This document shows positions 52,574 through 60,056 of a DNA stretch of 60,056 nucleotides, in pieces. Under the pieces are notes generated by a model. The model made no database searches. It saw only the letters and a list, made by a program, of their open reading frames with translations, and was not told the origin of the DNA. Positions within the stretch are counted from its first letter, which is position 1. Each line of letters begins with the position of its first letter. The position numbers and the translations under genes were made by a program. Location of the stretch: positions 1-60,056 of the forward strand of contig NZ_JAAIVB010000041.1 of assembly GCF_010974945.1 (NCBI RefSeq), given 5' to 3'. Origin of the DNA: Noviherbaspirillum galbum. Its GTDB lineage: Bacteria > Pseudomonadota > Gammaproteobacteria > Burkholderiales > Burkholderiaceae_D.

Positions 52574-53902
52574 TCACTTCCGCGGCGGCCGCTTCTCCAG
52601 CAAGGGTTCGCTGACGCCTTCGACCCCGACCAGCCCGAGGATAGCGACCAGCGCCTTCACCGGGCCGAGATAGGCATTGGCCGGGTCGAACCATTCGCCC
52701 GGCGAGTGGATGCCTTCGGAAAAGCCGCCCGCGCCGACCACCGCCGCCGGGATCCCCAGGCTGATCGGCAGGTTGGCCTCGGTGCTTCGCGCGCCGGCCA
52801 GCTTCGGCGCGGCGCCGGTCGCCTTCACGCCCATCCACAGGGCTTGCACCACCGCGTTGTTCGGTGAAGGCGAGCCGCCCGGCCGCGCGCCAACCTGGTC
52901 GATCTTCACCTGGATCTTGTCGCTGCCCCAGCGCTTGTTCTCCATGGCTGCCGCGTCGCGCGCGATCTGCAAGGCCTTAGCTTCCAGCTTGAGCAATTCG
53001 TCGTTGTCATTCGAACGCATGTCGAGATCCATCGTCGCCTCGGCGGCGATGGAGTTGACCGAGGTGCCGCCCGCGATGGTGCCGACGGTGAAGGTGGTCT
53101 TCGGCGTGGCCGGCGTCTGCAGGTCGCTGATGCCCGCAATGGCGCGTCCCAGCGCATGGATGGCGCTCGGCTGGCCGAAGGCTTGGTAGCTATGTCCGCC
53201 CGGGCCCTTGTAGGTGATGCGGTACCGATTGCTGCCGGCCGCCTGGAAGGAGATGTCCGCGTTCTGGACCGTGGGCGATTCCAGCGCGATGTAGCCGTCG
53301 ATGTCCATGTGATCCTTGAACACCTGCTTGATGCCCTTCAGGTCGCCCAGGCCTTCCTCGCCGACCGTGCCGCAGAACCAGACATCGCCCGCCGTGCGGA
53401 TGCCGCTTGCCTTGAGCGCGCGCACGATGGAAAGCACCGCGGCCAGGCCGCGCGCGTCGTCGGCGATGCCCGGGGCGTAGAGCTTGCCGTCCTTCTCCTT
53501 GATGGTGAGGTCGGTCTGTTCCGGAAACACCGTGTCCAGGTGCGCCGACAGCAGGAGCTTCGGTCCCTTGCCCGAGCCGGGCAGGACACCGCACATGTTT
53601 CCGGCCGCATCCTCCCTGACGTTTTGCAGGCCGGATTCCGCGAGCCGCTTGCCATACGCCTGTGCGCGCCGCGCTTCCTTGAACGTCGGCGAGGGAATGA
53701 CGACCAGCGCCTTCTGGTCGGCCAGGGTGTTCTGGTCGTCGTCCTTCAGTGCGGCCAGGGCTTGCCTGACCTGGGGCGCCGACAGGATGCGGTCGAAGGT
53801 TTCCGGATAGGCGGCGGGAAGCACGAGCTCCTCTGCCTGGACGGGCAAGCATGCGCCCAAAATGATGGCGCCCGCGAGCGCCGTCCGTGCTGCCAGTTTC
53901 AT
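52574..53902 (-). CDS. M20/M25/M40-family metallopeptidase, secreted
   Basis: 442 residues with a signal peptide (TALAGAIILGACLPVQAE); RBS GGAGACACC. Metal-dependent active site: LSAHLDTVFPE (His near 117), DDARGLAAVLS (Asp near 145) and GTVGEEGLGDL (Glu pair near 185), with a dimerisation domain between residues ~230 and 340. Members are exopeptidases, aminoacylases or carboxypeptidase-like enzymes; here probably periplasmic. Specificity not evident. Confidence 0.92.
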   Translation of the reverse strand: MKLAARTALAGAIILGACLPVQAEELVLPAAYPETFDRILSAPQVRQALAALKDDDQNTLADQKALVVIPSPTFKEARRAQAYGKRLAESGLQNVREDAAGNMCGVLPGSGKGPKLLLSAHLDTVFPEQTDLTIKEKDGKLYAPGIADDARGLAAVLSIVRALKASGIRTAGDVWFCGTVGEEGLGDLKGIKQVFKDHMDIDGYIALESPTVQNADISFQAAGSNRYRITYKGPGGHSYQAFGQPSAIHALGRAIAGISDLQTPATPKTTFTVGTIAGGTSVNSIAAEATMDLDMRSNDNDELLKLEAKALQIARDAAAMENKRWGSDKIQVKIDQVGARPGGSPSPNNAVVQALWMGVKATGAAPKLAGARSTEANLPISLGIPAAVVGAGGFSEGIHSPGEWFDPANAYLGPVKALVAILGLVGVEGVSEPLLEKRPPRK

Positions 53903-53990
53903 GGTGTCTCCGATGTCTCGACCAGCGATGGAATGGAATATCGATCGCCAGTGTAAACCCGATGGAGACCTCGTGCCGAAGAGGCGAACC

Positions 53991-55121
53991 TTACCGCCGC
54001 CTGGTCCAGCGAAATGCGAATGCGCGGCCGAAGCGGGTCGAATCCGCGGTGAGGCGGTTGATGCGATCGCGGTAGGGCTTTTCTATCCAGCGATAGGTCC
54101 AGCCGGATACCACGTACAGCGCTGCCACATACAGGATCACTACCAGCGATGCCGACAGGATGCCGGTCGCGCGCCGCGCCGGATTCCCGAACACCAGCAG
54201 CAGCGGCTCATGCATGAGATAGATCGAGTAGGAGCGCAGGCCGAGTTGCTGGAACAGCGGCAGCTTGAGCGTGTCGGCAAGCGGGCCGGTGTCTTCCCCG
54301 AGCGACAGCACGAGCACCGCGAATGCCGCGGGAAAGGCGAAGGCGGCCGCGCTGACGTTCCCCACCAGCGCCAGCGACAGGAAAAGCAGGAAGGCAATGC
54401 TGACCTGCAGGGCGGAGGAGTCGAAGCGCCATCGCTGGCTGCATGCCTGGGTCAGCACGCCGAGGAAGAAGGCGTGCAGGCAGCGCACGAAGCCGAAGTC
54501 ATAGGTCAGGGCGAGGCACTGCCCGGCACCGATGCAGTGATGGACCACGACCGACGCCCAGATCGACAGCAGCAGGCCGGCAATCGAGAGGATCGCGAAG
54601 ACCGCGAGGCGCTTGCGCTCCGGCGCGATCAGGCAGATTGCAGCGAACAGCAGGTAGGTGTAGAACTCGGTGCTGATGCTCCATGTCGGGCCATTGAGCA
54701 CGAGATGGTCGAACAGGCCAAGCGCATGCGTGAAGGTGACTGTCGATACGATCTCCCCGAGGCTGGGCACGAGGTAGGCAATGTCCCCCGGGCTGCCCAG
54801 CATGCCGGCGTGACCGCTGGCGATCGCGAACCGCTTGGCGGCCACGAGCATATTGGTGCCGACGATGACGGCCAGCGTCGAGAACAGAAGCAGGGGCAGC
54901 AGGCGTCCGATGCGGCGCGCGATGAACAGCCGGAAATCATCGCCATCCTGCATCCGGGATGCATACGTCTTGCTGATGACGAAACCGCTGAGGACGAAGA
55001 ACAGATCGACGAACAGATAACCATGGCGGATCGCGGAAAATTCATTGATGCCGATCTTGAGGTGGTATAGCGCGACGACAACGGCCGCTATCCCACGCAA
55101 TCCTTCCAGCGATTTGATCAT
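53991..55121 (-). CDS. Acyltransferase 3 family membrane protein
   Basis: 376 residues with about ten transmembrane helices. It opens SLEGLRGIAAVVVALYHL, the standard acyltransferase-3 start with the catalytic His at the end of the motif, and has YLFVDLFFVLSGFVI and the R/K-rich loops. The family O-acetylates polysaccharides (as in OatA/ExoZ) or lipid head groups. No exopolysaccharide genes are beside it. Confidence 0.92.
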   Translation of the reverse strand: MIKSLEGLRGIAAVVVALYHLKIGINEFSAIRHGYLFVDLFFVLSGFVISKTYASRMQDGDDFRLFIARRIGRLLPLLLFSTLAVIVGTNMLVAAKRFAIASGHAGMLGSPGDIAYLVPSLGEIVSTVTFTHALGLFDHLVLNGPTWSISTEFYTYLLFAAICLIAPERKRLAVFAILSIAGLLLSIWASVVVHHCIGAGQCLALTYDFGFVRCLHAFFLGVLTQACSQRWRFDSSALQVSIAFLLFLSLALVGNVSAAAFAFPAAFAVLVLSLGEDTGPLADTLKLPLFQQLGLRSYSIYLMHEPLLLVFGNPARRATGILSASLVVILYVAALYVVSGWTYRWIEKPYRDRINRLTADSTRFGRAFAFRWTRRR

Positions 55122-55467
55122 GTTTTTGCGATCCGATTTGTCTAATTTGACGATATCCCCATTGCACCACGCACAGTATTACTAAATGCCATTGCCCCTT
55201 GCTTGATTGATCTCAGCAGGCCTAGGTATATTTTTGTAAATACCAGGATCGGGGGAAAAGCCGTCATTGACGAATGTCAGCACCAAAATGGTGAGGCCCG
55301 AAACTTCCGGCATCTCTCCCCATTTCCCTGCCTGGCGCGGCCCACTGCATGCCATGTCCAGGCGGGGAAATGAAAAAAGCCCCGCTCGATCCGATCGAGC
55401 GGGGCGCAAAAGCCAGCCTGGGATACAGCCGACCTGGAGACGTCCTTATATCCGGAAACGATACGGA
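55122..55467. other. Intergenic region between acyltransferase and MFS genes
   Basis: About 346 bases. GGTAT (55225-55229) and ATACC (55240-55244) flank an AT core upstream of the acyltransferase, and the right part holds the MFS terminator. No gene is recognised. Confidence 0.45.
55373..55405 (-). terminator. Intrinsic terminator after the MFS gene
   Basis: GCCCCGCTCGAT / ATCGAGCGGGGC arms with a three-base loop; on the minus strand the stem is followed by six T residues. Confidence 0.92.
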
Positions 55468-56766
55468 TCAGCGCGCCATGTTGCGTGGAATCGCCGCGAT
55501 CACCAGGACCGCGCCTAACACCAGAAGGCCGGCCAGCACGTACATGCCGAGCGTGGTGTTCTGGGTGGCATCCTTGATCGCGCCGACCATGTAGGGACTG
55601 GCGAAGCCGCCGAGGCCGCCGAGGGAGTTGATCATGGCAATGCCGGCCGCCGCGGCCGTGCCGCCGAGGTAGCCGGTGGGAAGCGTCCAGAACAGCGGCA
55701 GAACGGTAAGGATGCAAGCGGTGGCAACGGTCAGCGCCAGCATCGCGATCGTGGTGTTACCCGCGAAAAGCGTGCTCGCGATCAGGCCGAGGCTGCCGAT
55801 CACCGCGGGAATCGCCGTATGCCAGCGGCGCTCGCCGGTGCGATCCGAATTCCGGCCAACCAATACCATCGTTACCGCGGCAGCGCCATAGGGAATCGCC
55901 GTCAGCAGGCCGACAGTCAGCACGTCCTTCACGCCGGTGCTCTTGATGAGTTGCGGCAGCCAGAAGCCGACACCGTACAAGCCCATGCTGAACGAAAAAT
56001 AGATGAGCGACAGCGCCCACACCTTGCCGTTCGAAAACACCTTCGCCATGCCGAGGTCTGCCGTCTGCCGCTGGTCTTCGCGCACCTCTTTCTCGAGAAA
56101 GGATTTTTCCTCGTCGTTCAGCCACCTGGCTGCGCGGATGCCGTCGTCGAGATAGGCCAGCACGGCGATGCCGACGAAGACCGACGGCACGCCTTCCAGC
56201 AGGAACATCCATTGCCAGCCCGCGAGACCGCCCACGCCTGACATCGAGTTCATGACCCAGCCCGACAAGGGACCGCCGATCACGCCGGAGAAGGCGATTG
56301 CGGTCATGAAGAGCGCGACGATCTTCGCGCGCCGCCGCGCGGGATACCAGTACGTCAGGTACAGGATGATGCCGGGGAAGAATCCTGCCTCTGCCACGCC
56401 GAGCAGGAACCGCAAGGCATAGAAGCTGAGCGGCGAGTTCACGAACATCATCGCCGACGAGATCACGCCCCAGGTCACCATGATGCGGGCGATCCAGACG
56501 CGCGCGCCCACCCGGGAAAGGACGATGTTGGAGGGCACCTCCATCAGGAAGTAGCCGATGAAGAAGATGCCCGCGCCCAGGCCATAGATCGTCTCGCTGA
56601 ATTTCAGGTCGGACAGCATCTGCAGCTTGGCGAAGCCGACGTTCACGCGGTCCAGGAAAGCCACCACGTAGCACAGGAACAGAAAGGGAATGAGGCGCCA
56701 GCTTACCTTCGAGTAGGTGGCCTCTTCGAAGCTCTCCGAAGCGGAGGCGAGGGTCGTTGCAGTCAT
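55468..56766 (-). CDS. MFS transporter, ACS family (organic acid uptake)
   Basis: 432 residues, RBS GGAGAAG. Twelve helices and the ACS marks LDRVNVGFAKLQM and RFLLGVAEAGFFPG. The nearest relative in this window is the MFS at 48935; the first 150 residues are nearly the same. In the ACS family, tartrate (TtuB), galactonate and glucarate carriers are neighbours of glycerate kinase genes, and here it is divergent from one, so uptake of an acid metabolised through glycerate is likely. Regulated from a shared, mirror-symmetric promoter region. Confidence 0.93.
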   Translation of the reverse strand: MTATTLASASESFEEATYSKVSWRLIPFLFLCYVVAFLDRVNVGFAKLQMLSDLKFSETIYGLGAGIFFIGYFLMEVPSNIVLSRVGARVWIARIMVTWGVISSAMMFVNSPLSFYALRFLLGVAEAGFFPGIILYLTYWYPARRRAKIVALFMTAIAFSGVIGGPLSGWVMNSMSGVGGLAGWQWMFLLEGVPSVFVGIAVLAYLDDGIRAARWLNDEEKSFLEKEVREDQRQTADLGMAKVFSNGKVWALSLIYFSFSMGLYGVGFWLPQLIKSTGVKDVLTVGLLTAIPYGAAAVTMVLVGRNSDRTGERRWHTAIPAVIGSLGLIASTLFAGNTTIAMLALTVATACILTVLPLFWTLPTGYLGGTAAAAGIAMINSLGGLGGFASPYMVGAIKDATQNTTLGMYVLAGLLVLGAVLVIAAIPRNMAR

Positions 56767-56815
56767 GTCTTCTCCATTTGAATTTGTTCGCGCCGGACAT
56801 TGGCGCGTCCGCGGT

Positions 56816-56965
56816 GGAAATATAGGGAAGATGCATGCCCGAAGCTAATGACATGTATTCATACGGGCCATAACCATTCGACATGCCCGGCCTTCATTCC
56901 GATTTGGAATGAGGCAGATGAATACATGTCATTGGATTCCGCCGGGGGCACTGCTCTATATTTCC
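56816..56965. promoter_or_regulatory. Mirror-symmetric divergent promoter/operator region
   Basis: Two copies of a 16-bp operator in opposite orientation, AATGACATGTATTCAT at 56847-56862 and ATGAATACATGTCATT at 56918-56933, are perfect inverted repeats of each other. Outside them two boxes, GGAAATATAG (56816-56825) and CTATATTTCC (56956-56965), are also exact inverted repeats and read as -10-like TATATT for each gene. All are centred near 56890. A third dyad TCATTCC-GATTT-GGAATGA (56894-56912) lies between. Each operator abuts the expected -35 of its gene. Confidence 0.75.
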
Positions 56966-57069
56966 CTCACGGCGACCGGCGCGGGCAGGCAGCGGCACCG
57001 GGCCAGGCAACGAGAAGCAATAGGGCGCAACGCGGCGCAATACTTTCAAGGACGGTTATTCCACCCACC

Positions 57070-58374
57070 ATGACGACAGCACTCCAACGCGACATCGCGC
57101 ATGTCGAAGATTTCCTGCAATCTCCCTCGGGCTTTTTGCGCCACCTGTTCAGCGTAGCGGTCAATGCGGTAGACCCGATGCTGCTGGTGCCGCAGCATCT
57201 TCCTCCGGCACCGAAGGGCAGGACCATCGTGATCGGCGCGGGCAAGGCCTCGGCAAGAATGGCGCTCGCGGTCGAGCGCTACTGGACGGGAAGCCTGGAA
57301 GGGCTGGTCGTGACCCGCTACGGGCACGGCGAGCCATGCGAAAAGATAGAGATCGCCGAAGCGGGACACCCCGTTCCCGACAGTGCCGGCGAAGCCTGCG
57401 CGAAGCGCATGCTCGGCATGCTGCACGGCCTGACTTCCGACGACCTCGTGATCGCGCTCATCTCGGGCGGCGGGTCGGCGCTGCTGTCGCTTCCGGCGGA
57501 CGGCCTGTCCAGCGAAGAGAAGCGGAAGATCAACAAGGCGCTGCTCCTGTCGGGCGCCACGATCCAGGAGATGAACTGCGTGCGCAGCCACCTGTCCCAG
57601 GTCAAGGGCGGGCGGCTGGCCATGGCGGCCTTCCCTGCGAAAGTCGTTACCCTCGTGGTGTCCGACGTTCCCGGCGACGATCCCGGCGTCGTCGCTTCCG
57701 GACCGACGATACCCAATGCTTCCGCTCCGGCGGACGCGCTGGCAATTCTTGATAAGTATGCCATCCCCGTATCGGACGCCTGCCGGAAGATCCTGCAGTC
57801 CGGATCGAACCAGGCGCCGGCGTCGATCCACGCGCAGCTGGGGCAGAACACCACCAAGGTGATCGCTACCGCCCAGCAGGCTCTCGACGCGGCCACGCGC
57901 GCCGCGCGCAATCACGGCTATACCCCGCTCGTCCTGGGCAACAGCATAGAAGGGGAGGCGCGGGACATCGCGCTGATGCATGCGGCGATCGCGCGGCAGA
58001 TCGTGGAGCACAAGCAGCCGATCGAGAGGCCATGCGTGATCCTTTCCGGCGGCGAGACGACCGTGACCGTGCGCGGCAATGGGAGGGGAGGACGGAACGC
58101 CGAATTCCTCCTGTCCCTCGGCATCGGCCTGAACGGCATGCCGGACGTGTACGCCATCGCCTGCGATACCGACGGCATCGATGGCACCGAAGACAACGCC
58201 GGCTGCCTCCTTTCGCCGAACTCGCTGGCCCGCGCGCGCGCCATGGGATTGTCGCCCCGCGCGCTGCTGCAAGACAACGACGGCTACGGTTTCTTCCGGG
58301 CGCTTGGCGATCTCATCGTTACCGGGCCGACACGCACCAACGTCAACGACTTCCGCGCCATTCTCATCAGGTGA
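57070..58374 (+). CDS. Glycerate kinase, type II/MOFRL family (2-phosphoglycerate forming)
   Basis: 434 residues. Two domains: an N-terminal glycerate-kinase region (VIGAGKASARMALAVE, TRYGHGEPC, AEAGHPVPD, ISGGGSALLSLP) and a C-terminal MOFRL domain (LSGGETTVTVRGNGRGGRN, CDTDGIDGTEDNAG). The family phosphorylates D-glycerate to 2-phosphoglycerate with ATP and includes TtuD of tartrate utilisation, once annotated as hydroxypyruvate reductase. It ends 4 bases before the pyruvate kinase start, so the two are coupled. Confidence 0.93.
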   Translation: MTTALQRDIAHVEDFLQSPSGFLRHLFSVAVNAVDPMLLVPQHLPPAPKGRTIVIGAGKASARMALAVERYWTGSLEGLVVTRYGHGEPCEKIEIAEAGHPVPDSAGEACAKRMLGMLHGLTSDDLVIALISGGGSALLSLPADGLSSEEKRKINKALLLSGATIQEMNCVRSHLSQVKGGRLAMAAFPAKVVTLVVSDVPGDDPGVVASGPTIPNASAPADALAILDKYAIPVSDACRKILQSGSNQAPASIHAQLGQNTTKVIATAQQALDAATRAARNHGYTPLVLGNSIEGEARDIALMHAAIARQIVEHKQPIERPCVILSGGETTVTVRGNGRGGRNAEFLLSLGIGLNGMPDVYAIACDTDGIDGTEDNAGCLLSPNSLARARAMGLSPRALLQDNDGYGFFRALGDLIVTGPTRTNVNDFRAILIR

Positions 58375-58378
58375 TCCC

Positions 58379-60056
<1,678 letters not shown>

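Overview
The window looks like a GC-rich betaproteobacterial chromosome, most likely Burkholderiales and plausibly Oxalobacteraceae (Herbaspirillum, Noviherbaspirillum or Massilia-like). That placement is inferred from base composition and from the look of the 5S rRNA, FNR, chromate transporter, PEP-CTERM and enolase sequences; no search was run. It opens inside the 3' end of a 5S rRNA gene, so an rRNA operon lies just to the left. It closes 44 codons into an enolase gene. I see no insertion sequence, prophage, CRISPR array or tRNA.

Layout. (1) 0.25-2 kb: split chromate transporter pair and a GNAT acetyltransferase. (2) 2-14 kb: two envelope/hypothetical genes and a signalling block with three hybrid histidine kinases (multi-PAS, MHYT, Cache-like) and an FNR-type regulator. 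Between the first kinase and the FNR gene lie a perfect FNR box and a cluster of DnaA-box-like sites. (3) 14-21.5 kb: stress and redox genes: DUF3140, DoxX, an LigB/DODA dioxygenase with divergent LysR, a haloperoxidase-like hydrolase, a catalase preceded by 10-bp tandem repeats, an unknown protein and an isochorismatase-like hydrolase. (4) 21.5-27.6 kb: a sensor kinase divergent from a Crp-type regulator, a 1104-residue serralysin-like protease, and two small paralogous peptides with textbook double-glycine leaders behind a candidate sigma-54 promoter. (5) 27.9-40.4 kb: GNAT, MBL-fold, DUF4399, HTH/coiled-coil, PEP-CTERM (also with a candidate sigma-54 promoter), two substrate-binding proteins, a MscS/DUF3772 channel, amidase, OmpA-like protein and EamA exporter. 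(6) 40.8-46 kb: LysR, PQQ-type beta-propeller, a broken hydrolase and another PAS hybrid kinase. (7) 46-55 kb: cold-shock protein, NIPSNAP, DUF4197, class II aldolase plus MFS, small cell-envelope proteins, GST, M20 peptidase and acyltransferase. (8) 55.4-60 kb: an MFS transporter divergent from an operon of glycerate kinase, pyruvate kinase and enolase.

How the parts fit. The right end forms a route from imported organic acid through glycerate, 2-phosphoglycerate and PEP to pyruvate. Its divergent control region is built as a mirror image, with two identical 16-bp operators and two identical -10-like boxes. The most novel-looking element is the pair of 26-residue double-glycine leaders fused to Asn/Gln-rich cores sharing a C-terminal block of about 40 residues. 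They look exported and may share RpoN control with the PEP-CTERM protein about 4 kb away. Five sensor kinases without partner response regulators, two Crp/FNR proteins and two LysR proteins make the region rich in regulation. Most genes have clear Shine-Dalgarno sequences; GTG or TTG starts are inferred for four genes.
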